Source: an uncultured Lachnospiraceae bacterium (GTDB taxonomy: Bacteria > Bacillota > Clostridia > Lachnospirales > Lachnospiraceae). From it: a DNA stretch of 30,890 nt. The stretch is from NCBI GenBank assembly GCA_910586705.1, contig CAJUJK010000039.1:1-30890 (forward strand), in the 5' to 3' direction. A program made the position numbers and the translations under genes. Below, in pieces: positions 15,646 to 23,206 of this stretch. The notes beneath the pieces are model-generated. The model made no database searches. It had not been told where the DNA came from and worked only from the letters and a program-made list of their open reading frames with translations. The number at the start of each line of letters is the position of its first letter. Position 1 is the stretch's first letter.

Positions 15646-16299
15646 TTATGACAGCACGCCTTCCTCTATCAATTCCCGAAAGCCATAGGTATAATAATCT
15701 GCCAGCCGGTGCTTCTCCTCGTCCTGATGCACCGAATATTCGTCATAGACGGCACAGACTTTCATGCCCGCCGCCTTGCCCGCCTGAATGCCCGGGATGA
15801 TATCCTCGAACACGAGACAGTTCTCCGGCGCAACGGCGAGTTCTTTCGCCACGGCTAGATAAATATCCGGCGCGGGCTTTCCCTTCTCCACCTCACACCC
15901 GGTCATAATACAGCCGAAACAGGATTCCAATTGATGCGCCTGCACGACGTTTTCCACAAGCGTCCGGGAATTGCTGGTGGCGATGCCCGCTTTGATGCCG
16001 TGTTCCCTGCAGTATGCCAGAAGCTCTCTGACGCCCGCCTTGACAGGCACCTCGTTTGCATACTTGTCCCATGCCATACGGTTCCAGTCCGCCTTGATGG
16101 TGTCCAGATCGTCCGGCAGGGAAAAACGCTCCTTGAAATATGCCGCCGTCTCAGAGAAGCTCATGCCCTCGATACACGCCTGCAGGTTTTCGGGCAGAGG
16201 GATTCCGAATTTCCCCAGATATTCGATATCTATGGAGCGCCACACCCACATGGAATCCACCATGGAGCCGTCCAGATCAAAAATAACCGCTTCTATCAT
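15646..16299 (-). CDS. HAD-family hydrolase, phosphoglucomutase-like
   Basis: A 217-residue cytoplasmic phosphatase-type protein of HAD subfamily IA. Motif I is DLDGS with nucleophile Asp8 and acid/base Asp10; motif II is ATSNS; the lysine motif is KGKPAPDIYL; and motif III is FEDIIPGI. A helical cap domain at about 15-80 fits the group containing beta-phosphoglucomutase and small sugar phosphatases. Motif I reads DGS rather than DGT, a common variant. Substrate cannot be told. It is divergent from ylbJ and 91 nt upstream of the radical SAM gene, with which it may be transcribed. Confidence 0.9.
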   Translation of the reverse strand: MIEAVIFDLDGSMVDSMWVWRSIDIEYLGKFGIPLPENLQACIEGMSFSETAAYFKERFSLPDDLDTIKADWNRMAWDKYANEVPVKAGVRELLAYCREHGIKAGIATSNSRTLVENVVQAHQLESCFGCIMTGCEVEKGKPAPDIYLAVAKELAVAPENCLVFEDIIPGIQAGKAAGMKVCAVYDEYSVHQDEEKHRLADYYTYGFRELIEEGVLS

Positions 16300-16395
16300 G
16301 CTGTTGTACTTCCCTTCTTAATTCTTTTGTTTTTTGTCATGTAAAAACACTGTTTCGGAATATACATGTACAAAAAGATCCTGTCGGAGAAAACG

Positions 16396-17412
16396 ATGAG
16401 TGATATCCCCAAAACGCAAAACGGCATCGGCAACAGCTTTGTCCGTTTTCTCTATCTGGCAGTCGGCACGTATCTGATTTTTCTGCTTCTGCGCTATCCG
16501 GCGCTCTCCCTGCAGTACGCGCTTGCGGGACTGCGTCTTTGGTTTGAAAAAATGATCCCGACGCTTCTGCCGTTTATGATTCTGTCTGGAATCCTGATCA
16601 ATATGAACCTGACGGAAGGTTTTGTGCGCCTGTTTCATCCCATTCTGCGCTTTTTCTACGGCACCACGCCCAACGGTTCCTACACGCTGATTATGGGATT
16701 CCTCTGCGGTTTCCCCATGGGCTCCCGGATTGCCGGGGAACTGTGCCGGACAGGGCGGCTTTCCATTCGGGAGGGAAGCCGTCTGCTCGCCTTCTGCAAT
16801 AATATCGGACCCATATACTTTCTGAGTTTTGTGGTAAGCACGCTCTCTCTGGAAAAACCGCTCATGCCGTTTCTCGTCATGTACGGCGTGCCGCTCCTCT
16901 ACGGTTTTTTCGTGATGCGGCTTCCCCTGCTCTTTCACGTTTTCGGCGGTCTGTTTTCCGGGCGGACGTCCCTGTTTCGGCATCGACCGACCGAGTCAGT
17001 CTCATCTGTGTCCCCCGATGGTTTTCAATCTTCCAAACAGCCGCAGACGGAAGGGCTGCTGGAGGCAACCGATCACGCCGTTGTCTCCGGGCTTACGGGC
17101 ATTGCCAGACTGGGCGGTTATATGGTATTTTTTAATCTGCTCAATATCCTCTTCGTCCCATTCACCCGTCTGCCCGACACACTGTTGAAAACCTATTACT
17201 GCATTCTGGAAATTACCGGCGGGATCGCGCGCTGCGGCTCTCTCCATCCCGTTCTTGTTCTTGTTATGCTGCCCTTCGGCGGTTTCTCCTGCATCGCGCA
17301 GACTTACAGCATGATCCGGGGCGCCGGTCTGTCCATCCGCACCTATGTGTGGCATAAACTGGCGCAGACTGTCTTTACCGCCCTGATTTATCTTCTGTGG
17401 CAGCCATTCTGA
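16396..17412 (+). CDS. ylbJ: Sporulation integral membrane protein YlbJ
   Basis: A polytopic membrane protein of 338 residues with about eight hydrophobic segments. Strong family marks are FEKMIPTLLPFMILSG, the GFLCGFPMGSRIAGEL glycine-rich loop, and LLAFCNNIGPIYFLSF, all of the nucleoside-recognition (Gate) type that YlbJ shares. In Bacillus subtilis YlbJ is needed for sporulation, being expressed in the mother cell. Its presence suggests that the organism is, or descends from, a spore former. I chose the ATG at 16396 because GGAG lies at suitable spacing; an earlier ATG at 16366 adds ten residues but has a poor site. No convincing sporulation-type promoter could be read. Confidence 0.88.
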   Translation: MSDIPKTQNGIGNSFVRFLYLAVGTYLIFLLLRYPALSLQYALAGLRLWFEKMIPTLLPFMILSGILINMNLTEGFVRLFHPILRFFYGTTPNGSYTLIMGFLCGFPMGSRIAGELCRTGRLSIREGSRLLAFCNNIGPIYFLSFVVSTLSLEKPLMPFLVMYGVPLLYGFFVMRLPLLFHVFGGLFSGRTSLFRHRPTESVSSVSPDGFQSSKQPQTEGLLEATDHAVVSGLTGIARLGGYMVFFNLLNILFVPFTRLPDTLLKTYYCILEITGGIARCGSLHPVLVLVMLPFGGFSCIAQTYSMIRGAGLSIRTYVWHKLAQTVFTALIYLLWQPF

Positions 17413-17477
17413 GATATGTCTGCCCATAGCTCCAGAAATTACCGTTTCTTTTACCGCAAAACCGCTTTTTGCCCTGC

Positions 17478-17503
17478 CCGGTATTCCTTCCTACCGGTTT
17501 CTG
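17478..17503 (+). terminator. Weak terminator-like hairpin after ylbJ
   Basis: CCGGTA (17478-17483) and TACCGG (17492-17497) form a 6-bp stem with an 8-nt loop, followed by TTTCTGT on the plus strand. The T run is broken, so termination may be partial. It lies in the 91-nt convergent gap and touches the end of the amidase gene. Confidence 0.4.
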
Positions 17504-18979
17504 TCAAGGTTTTCGTCTGTGCCGTCTCCTCCTGCGCCGCCGTTTTCTGCGTTTCCTGCGCTTTCCACCCCGGAGGATCATCGCCATGGACAGAGCAAGG
17601 CTCACCACAAGCAGGGCGCAGACCAGACACACCGTAAGGAAATAAAGGATCGTCGGCTCTTTTTTCTCCTCTGTTCCGGGGGATGTCTTATGTCTTTTTT
17701 CCTGATTTTCCAATGCGACGGCGTTTTGTTTCGCCTCTTCCTCAGCCGCAGCCTTGGCGGCAGCCGCAATCCGCTCTTGTTCGGCAAGTTCCGCGGCGAT
17801 CTCCTCCTCCGTTTTATAGTCCATGGAGGGAAGGGAAATCAGATTGCTTTCCGTATAGAGATCATATCCGTTATAGCCCCGCACCACGATCTGGGGTACA
17901 ATATGGGGCGGTACACGCATGGTAAATGTGATGGTGTCCTTCGTCTTATCTCCCCATGCAAGCCGCGGGAAGTAAGTATTTCCGCCGTCATAGCTGTAGT
18001 CATAGTACAACATGCCACTGTCATAGTCCACGGCGGACAATTCCACCGTGACATTTCCCGTCTCCATCTCCTGATCGGTGACTTCGATCATACAGATATC
18101 CGGCTCCGTTGTGTCGGGGCGCATAACGCCAGCGGGAATCGGGACGTCCAGAACCGGGTAATCGCTGTAATCCACGCCGAGGGTGTCCGACCGCAGCCGG
18201 AAATATTTGGCGGCAGACGTCGCGTCCAACCTGCCGAAGACCTCCCACTGTTCTCTTCCCTCACAGAAAGGGCGGTCGTTTTCGTGATCCATGTGACAGT
18301 GCTCGATCAGCACACAGGTCAGATCCTGCTCCACGGCATGACGTATGATGCCATAGTAATCCGTCCCCTTTTTCCCGAGCCTCGTCTTGATGCCTCTGGA
18401 GTAAAGTCCTAGATCTTCCAGCGCCCCGATCTCGATATCGGCAAAGGCATATCCCTCGCTGTAATGCCGCCCAAAGGCGGACACCCAGCATTCCGCCCCG
18501 AAAAGCGTGTTGTGATCCTTGGAAAGATTATAGTGGAGGCAGAAGAGAAAATCCGCCTGCACCTCCTTGGCAAACGCCACCCGCTCCTCAAGAGACATTT
18601 TTCTGTCGTCATCCCTTGTCAGGTAGACGGTAACGTCCTCATACTTTTCCAGCTCCTCCTTCATGGCTTTGGCGGTAACAAGCGTCAGTTCCTTCTCCAC
18701 AAAGGAGTCGTACATGCCGCCCTCCTCGTCTCCGCCATGCCCCGGATCGATCACAATCACAAGGTCATCCACCGGCAGTTCCCCGGTCACTTCCCCCGCC
18801 GCAGCGTCTTCCTGCTCTGGCGCCTGCTCCGCGGGTGTCTCCATTTCCGCCCGGACAATCGGCATCCTGCCCGAAGAAATGCAGGCAGAAAGACTGATAC
18901 CGAGTACCAGAACCGCCGCCCGGCACAAAAAAACGGCTATGCTGTTATGAGGCAGGCAATCCTTTAAAAATTTTTTCAT
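17504..18979 (-). CDS. N-acetylmuramoyl-L-alanine amidase with two membrane anchors
   Basis: A 491-residue cell-wall enzyme of the Amidase_3 zinc family, which cuts the bond between muramic acid and the stem peptide. Residues 75-275 hold the domain: IDPGHGG with zinc ligand His81, VEKELTL with Glu95, LHYN with His149, and the catalytic Glu226 in LIEHC. The N terminus is a signal sequence with LSAC at 30-33, a possible lipobox. After the amidase domain come a beta-rich region (about 290-395) and an Ala/Glu coiled coil (about 398-425). A membrane helix (444-469) and a 21-residue tail, nearly all Arg and Lys, follow. The enzyme would thus face outward with a cytoplasmic polybasic tail. It lies alone, after a terminator-like hairpin. 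Confidence 0.88.
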   Translation of the reverse strand: MKKFLKDCLPHNSIAVFLCRAAVLVLGISLSACISSGRMPIVRAEMETPAEQAPEQEDAAAGEVTGELPVDDLVIVIDPGHGGDEEGGMYDSFVEKELTLVTAKAMKEELEKYEDVTVYLTRDDDRKMSLEERVAFAKEVQADFLFCLHYNLSKDHNTLFGAECWVSAFGRHYSEGYAFADIEIGALEDLGLYSRGIKTRLGKKGTDYYGIIRHAVEQDLTCVLIEHCHMDHENDRPFCEGREQWEVFGRLDATSAAKYFRLRSDTLGVDYSDYPVLDVPIPAGVMRPDTTEPDICMIEVTDQEMETGNVTVELSAVDYDSGMLYYDYSYDGGNTYFPRLAWGDKTKDTITFTMRVPPHIVPQIVVRGYNGYDLYTESNLISLPSMDYKTEEEIAAELAEQERIAAAAKAAAEEEAKQNAVALENQEKRHKTSPGTEEKKEPTILYFLTVCLVCALLVVSLALSMAMILRGGKRRKRRKRRRRRRRHRRKP

Positions 18980-19016
18980 ACTGCTCCATGTTTTTCCAGA
19001 TTTTATGAATAGAAGA

Positions 19017-19041
19017 AGCCGGCTTCGTAGGGAAACCGGCT
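19017..19041 (-). terminator. Terminator-like hairpin after the coaD operon
   Basis: Bases 19017-19026 and 19032-19041 form a 10-bp stem with one G-T pair and a 5-nt loop. The minus strand continues with a pyrimidine-rich but broken T run. It lies between the coiled-coil gene and the amidase gene and probably ends the topoisomerase-coaD transcript at least in part. Confidence 0.6.
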
Positions 19042-19085
19042 CACATATCTTTTCATCCGCGATTTTTTGTTGCGGTTTTGCATCA

Positions 19086-19691
19086 TTACATCAGATTCAG
19101 TTCCGGCCCGGGCTCCGTTTCCCCCTCAGCCTCCTTAAGCATTTTTTCCACTTCCACAGGACGCAGTTCCGCACGGTTTGCCTTCACGATCTCATTGTAA
19201 CCGTTGATGGTGCTAAAAAAGCTCTCATAGTGCTCTGTCGCCGCCGTGAGCGTAGCTGTCATGGCATTTTCCAGATTGGATAACATCTCATCGAGATACT
19301 GCATGGCGGAAGTCTTGACGCCGTTTGCCTCCATGGTCGCGTTATTCAGAATTTCCTGCGCCTGCGTGGTCGCCATGCGTACCACTTCGTTTGCCTGCGC
19401 ATAAGCCTGCTGCATGATCTCGTGCTCGTTAATCAGCTCCGTGGTCTGCACCGTCGCATCCTTGATGAGCGCCTCCGCCTTCGTGCGGGCATCATTCAAG
19501 ATCGCCTCCTTGTTGGAGATGATCTTCTGGTAGCGCTTGATCTCATCCGGGGTTTTCATGCGAAGTTCCCGCAGAAGCTCGTCAATTTCTTCTTTATTTA
19601 CGATAATATTGGTCTTGGAAAGCGGCTGGAATTTACAGCCGTCAATATAGTCCTCAATCTCATCGATCAGTTGTTCAATTCTACTGCTCAT
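19086..19691 (-). CDS. Coiled-coil protein linked to coaD
   Basis: A 201-residue protein with no signal or membrane segment. Residues 45-185 are strongly helical with repeated Ala, Glu, Ile and Asn and look like a long coiled coil (KTPDEIKRYQKIISNKEAIL and later AQEILNNATMEAN). In related bacteria such proteins are often labelled ATPase subunit H or B-like or DivIVA-like on coiled-coil similarity alone, so I assign no function. The N-terminal 40 residues include an acidic EEIDELLRELR segment. TAGGAGC precedes the ATG, 9 nt after the coaD stop, so the two genes are surely co-transcribed. Confidence 0.8.
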   Translation of the reverse strand: MSSRIEQLIDEIEDYIDGCKFQPLSKTNIIVNKEEIDELLRELRMKTPDEIKRYQKIISNKEAILNDARTKAEALIKDATVQTTELINEHEIMQQAYAQANEVVRMATTQAQEILNNATMEANGVKTSAMQYLDEMLSNLENAMTATLTAATEHYESFFSTINGYNEIVKANRAELRPVEVEKMLKEAEGETEPGPELNLM

Positions 19692-19700
19692 TGCCTGCTC

Positions 19701-20189
19701 CTATCTCTTATATCCATATTTTTGATAGATCAACCGCCCGACAAAATCGGGTACGCACTCAGAGATATCCCCGTTAAAGCTTGCAATTTCCTTGACGGTG
19801 GAAGAACTTAAGTATGCGTATTCGAGACTGGTCGTCAAAAACACCGTATCCAATTTCCCATCGGAAAATTTACGGTTCGTCTGTGCGATCTGCAATTCGT
19901 ATTCAAAATCGGTAATAGCACGCAACCCTCTGATCGCCACATGGATGTCCTTTCTGGCGGCATAGTCAATCAACAGGCCGCTGAAAGAATCTATCGTTAC
20001 ATTGGGCAGATCGCGGGTCGCTTCCTCTAACATTTTAACACGTTCTTCCACAGAAAACAATGGAGTCTTTGTTTTATTGTTCAAGACACTCACCGTCAAT
20101 TCGTCAAAAATTTCGGCAGCCCGCCTGATAATATCCAGATGTCCGTAGGTCACCGGGTCAAAACTCCCCGGGTAAATCGCTGCCTTCAT
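19701..20189 (-). CDS. coaD: Phosphopantetheine adenylyltransferase CoaD
   Basis: The 162-residue enzyme transfers AMP from ATP to 4'-phosphopantetheine, the penultimate step of coenzyme A synthesis. It has the nucleotidyltransferase signature GSFDPVTYGH (8-17), AIRGLRAITDFEYELQIAQTN, TSLEYAYLSSSTVKEIA near the end, and normal length for a hexameric CoaD. GAGGGG lies 5 nt before the ATG. It stands 137 nt after rsmD, its usual neighbour in Firmicutes, and that gap may hold an extra promoter. Confidence 0.97.
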   Translation of the reverse strand: MKAAIYPGSFDPVTYGHLDIIRRAAEIFDELTVSVLNNKTKTPLFSVEERVKMLEEATRDLPNVTIDSFSGLLIDYAARKDIHVAIRGLRAITDFEYELQIAQTNRKFSDGKLDTVFLTTSLEYAYLSSSTVKEIASFNGDISECVPDFVGRLIYQKYGYKR

Positions 20190-20326
20190 AGAAACCCCTC
20201 ACATTTTTAGTCACAGAAACTCCGAAGCACAACCAAACTCATGATATCATATTAAAACAATTTTACTGAAATGTCTTTACTTATTTTCAATTTTTTGCAT
20301 TTTTTTTGAGAAAATATTGCGCGGTA
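20190..20326 (-). promoter_or_regulatory. AT-rich rsmD-coaD gap, possible coaD promoter
   Basis: This AT-rich 137-nt gap has several box-like sequences on minus but none with an ideal pair. The best are a TTGAAA and a TAAAAT 19 nt apart, and a TATGAT further down. A 10-bp perfect palindrome, ATGATATCAT, lies at 20241-20250. A promoter here is plausible and unproven. Confidence 0.3.
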
Positions 20327-20875
20327 CTACATTTTCCGACAAAAAACATGCCTGTTCGTCTTGTACCGTTTCTCCTTTTCCACCATAAAACCTAAATTCT
20401 CCAGAAAGGAAAGATCCGTGCGCAGGGACGTTTCGATCACAATCAGGGTATTCTCCGTCACCCATGGCATGTTCCCAAGCGCCGCAAGCGCCCGCTCCTC
20501 ATACCCGCAGTCGTAGGGCGGATCCATAAAGACAATGTCCGCCTCCTTCTCATGGATGCCGTAAAGGGCAGAAAGCACATCTGTTTTCAGGACTGTCGCC
20601 AGATCGGCAAGGTGGGTGAACTGTAAGTTTTCCTGAATACAGGCAAGCGCCCGTTTATCATTTTCCACAAAATAAGCGTGTCTTGCGCCGCGGCTCAAGG
20701 CTTCGATACCGATTCCGCCGCTGCCGCTGAACAGATCCACAAATAACGCCCCGCCTAAATAGGGCTGTAACATATTAAACAGGGTCTCTTTGATCCGGTC
20801 CGTGGTCGGTCTGGTGTCCATCCCTTCCGGGGTTTTTAACCGGAGGCTTCTCGCCGTACCCGCTATCACTCTCAT
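20327..20875 (-). CDS. rsmD: 16S rRNA (guanine966-N2)-methyltransferase RsmD
   Basis: The 182-residue enzyme methylates G966 of 16S rRNA on the assembling small subunit. It starts with the family hallmark MRVIAGTARS and then TRPTTDRIKETLFN. The SAM-binding motif DLFSGSGGIGIEAL is at 47-60 and the catalytic DPPY at 118-121. I chose the ATG at 20875, since AAGGAGTG lies 8 nt upstream and the family begins here; the frame extends eight codons further and overlaps the parC stop. It is tightly linked to parC upstream and coaD downstream. Confidence 0.95.
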   Translation of the reverse strand: MRVIAGTARSLRLKTPEGMDTRPTTDRIKETLFNMLQPYLGGALFVDLFSGSGGIGIEALSRGARHAYFVENDKRALACIQENLQFTHLADLATVLKTDVLSALYGIHEKEADIVFMDPPYDCGYEERALAALGNMPWVTENTLIVIETSLRTDLSFLENLGFMVEKEKRYKTNRHVFCRKM

Positions 20876-20898
20876 ACGTTTTACACTCCTTTTGCCCA

Positions 20899-23136
20899 TT
20901 AAATCCGTATCTTGACGCCCTTGCTGTCCCGGTGCCCAAGCTTGATTTTATTCAATTCCAGTGTGCGGTCGCCGTACTCGATCGTCTGCTCCACGGCATT
21001 CTGTGAATAATAGACGGCTTCAATCTCATCTTTTGCGGAAAGCTTCATGCCCCGCACGCCGATGGCGCCCTTCTTCTTCTCGGGGATTTCCTCCACAGGA
21101 AACCGCAGGAAATAACCGGCTTTTGACTGCAGGATCATATTGCGCTGTTCCTTGAATGCGGTCACGCTCACCACTTCGTCGCCGTCCGCAAGCTTGGTCG
21201 CCGCCACCGTGCGTTTTGCCACGTCGAACTCGCCGCCGTCCACCACCTTGAGCATCGCCTGTTTCGTGGCAAAAATCACGCGGTAGAGATTTAAGTCGCT
21301 CTGGCTTGCGGCGTAGACGATAGACTCCTTCGCGGAGTCAAAGTTGCTCACATTGTCGATGGGCACGCCCTTGTCGCGGAATTTCCCGAAAGGCAGATCC
21401 ATCGCTTTTACGGTGTGGAGCTGTCCTGTATTGGTAAACAGACAGACCTTTCCCGTATTTTTGCAGACAAAGGCATAGCGGTTTTCCGCGTCCGCCGCCT
21501 CCTTGTTGCGCTCGTAGGTGGCTGTGTCTATGGTCTTGGCATAGCCGAAACGGTCCATCAGAAAGACGATGTCCATCTCCTCCACTTTTTTCTCTATATA
21601 GACAGCCTCCTCGGCGTTGGTGATCTGCGTTCTTCTTTTGCGTTTGTATTTTTCCTTTATTTCATCCAGCTCATTCATAATGACCTGCGCCATGGAGTCC
21701 CTTCTTGCCAGAATGTCCTCATAGCGGTAAATATTAGCCATGGTGTCCTCATGTTCGTTAATAAGCGCCTCGATCTCCAGACCGATCAGCTTATAGAGGC
21801 GCATTTCCAGAATGGCGGTCGCCTGTTTCTCCGTAAACATCAGCTGTGACGCCATCACTTTGGATTCCTTGGATTTGAACTTGATGCCGTCGGTTTTTCC
21901 TTCCACCAGACACGCTTTCGCCATGGCGCGGTCCTTGGAACCGCGGAGGATCTCGATGATCAGGTCGATCACATTACATGCCTTGATGAGACCTTCCTGT
22001 ATCTCCTTGCGCTCCAGCTCCTTTTCCAGCAGATTGCGGTATTTTCTTCCCGCCACTTCGTACTGGAAGTTGACGCTCTCCCGGATGATCTGTTTCAGTC
22101 CCATGATCTCCGGGCGTCCGTCTGAGATGGCAAGCATGTTGACGCCGAAGGTATCCTCCAGACGGGTCTTTTTGTAGAGCAGATTTTTAAAGTTTTCCAC
22201 GTCGGCGTCTTTTCGCAGTTCGATCACAATGCGGATGCCCTCCTTGGAGGACTGGTTCGTGATATCCACGATATCCTGCGTCTTTTTCGTCTCCGCAAGA
22301 GCTGCCACATCCATCAGGAATTTGCCGATATTTGCGCCGATCATGGTGTAGGGAATCTCGGTGATGACAAGGTTTGTCCTGCCGCCTTTCGCCTTCTCCA
22401 CCTCCACCTTGCCGCGCAGTTTGATTTTTCCCATTCCCGTCTCATAGATTTCCAGAAGCTCGTCCTGATTGATGACAATGCCGCCTGTGGGGAAATCGGG
22501 TCCCTTCACATAGCGCATCAGCTCTCTGGTCGTAATATTCTCATCCAGCATGTATGCCTTGGTGGCATCGATCACCTCCGCCAGATTGTGGGGCGGGATG
22601 TTGGTCGCCATGCCTACCGCGATACCTTCCGAACCATTCACGAGAAGGTTCGGTATCTTCACGGGAAGCACGCTGGGCTCTTTTTCCGTCTCGTCAAAAT
22701 TGGGGATAAAGTCCACCACGTCCTTGTCCAGATCCGCCAGAAAAGCCTCCTGCGTGATCTGCTCCAGACGCGCCTCCGTGTAACGCATTGCCGCCGCGCC
22801 GTCCCCCTCGATATTGCCGAAATTGCCGTGACCGTCGATCAAGGGCAGCCCTTTCTTGAAGTCCTGCGACATGACAACCAGCGCCTCGTAGATGGAGCTG
22901 TCGCCGTGGGGATGGTATTTACCCATGGTGTCGCCCACGATACGCGCCGATTTTCGGTAAGGTCTGTCGTAACGGATGCCAAGCTCATACATGTCGTAGA
23001 GCGTCCGTCTCTGCACAGGCTTTAAGCCGTCCCTTGCGTCCGGCAGCGCCCTTGCGATAATCACGCTCATAGCATAGTCGATATAGGATTTCTGCATAAC
23101 CTCGGAGTATTCCGTTTTGATGATTCTGTCGTCCAT
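20899..23136 (-). CDS. parC: Topoisomerase IV subunit A (ParC-like)
   Basis: The 745-residue DNA-breaking subunit of a type IIA topoisomerase. The active-site tyrosine is Tyr119 in AAMRYTEARL, and the quinolone-target segment GKYHPHGDSSIYE gives Ser80 and Glu84, the same numbers and residues as E. coli ParC. There is no QRRGGKG GyrA-box in the C-terminal repeats, so wrapping and negative supercoiling are not expected; I assign topoisomerase IV over gyrase, with moderate certainty. The C-terminal domain carries beta-pinwheel repeats (FGYAKTIDTATYE, NTGKVCLFTNTGQLHTV and following). Position 80 is the wild-type Ser; nothing suggests target resistance. It lies 70 nt after parE. Confidence 0.92.
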   Translation of the reverse strand: MDDRIIKTEYSEVMQKSYIDYAMSVIIARALPDARDGLKPVQRRTLYDMYELGIRYDRPYRKSARIVGDTMGKYHPHGDSSIYEALVVMSQDFKKGLPLIDGHGNFGNIEGDGAAAMRYTEARLEQITQEAFLADLDKDVVDFIPNFDETEKEPSVLPVKIPNLLVNGSEGIAVGMATNIPPHNLAEVIDATKAYMLDENITTRELMRYVKGPDFPTGGIVINQDELLEIYETGMGKIKLRGKVEVEKAKGGRTNLVITEIPYTMIGANIGKFLMDVAALAETKKTQDIVDITNQSSKEGIRIVIELRKDADVENFKNLLYKKTRLEDTFGVNMLAISDGRPEIMGLKQIIRESVNFQYEVAGRKYRNLLEKELERKEIQEGLIKACNVIDLIIEILRGSKDRAMAKACLVEGKTDGIKFKSKESKVMASQLMFTEKQATAILEMRLYKLIGLEIEALINEHEDTMANIYRYEDILARRDSMAQVIMNELDEIKEKYKRKRRTQITNAEEAVYIEKKVEEMDIVFLMDRFGYAKTIDTATYERNKEAADAENRYAFVCKNTGKVCLFTNTGQLHTVKAMDLPFGKFRDKGVPIDNVSNFDSAKESIVYAASQSDLNLYRVIFATKQAMLKVVDGGEFDVAKRTVAATKLADGDEVVSVTAFKEQRNMILQSKAGYFLRFPVEEIPEKKKGAIGVRGMKLSAKDEIEAVYYSQNAVEQTIEYGDRTLELNKIKLGHRDSKGVKIRI

Positions 23137-23206
23137 GTTTCTTCTCTTTCTTAATTATACTGTCTCCTTAGGAAACCACTCCCAAGTATCTATTTTTCCA
23201 AAGCGG

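Noticed and set aside
16336..16368. Sporulation sigma-E promoter for ylbJ
   Set aside because: TATACATG resembles a sigma-E -10 box in part, but no -35 box stands at proper spacing, so the evidence is too weak.
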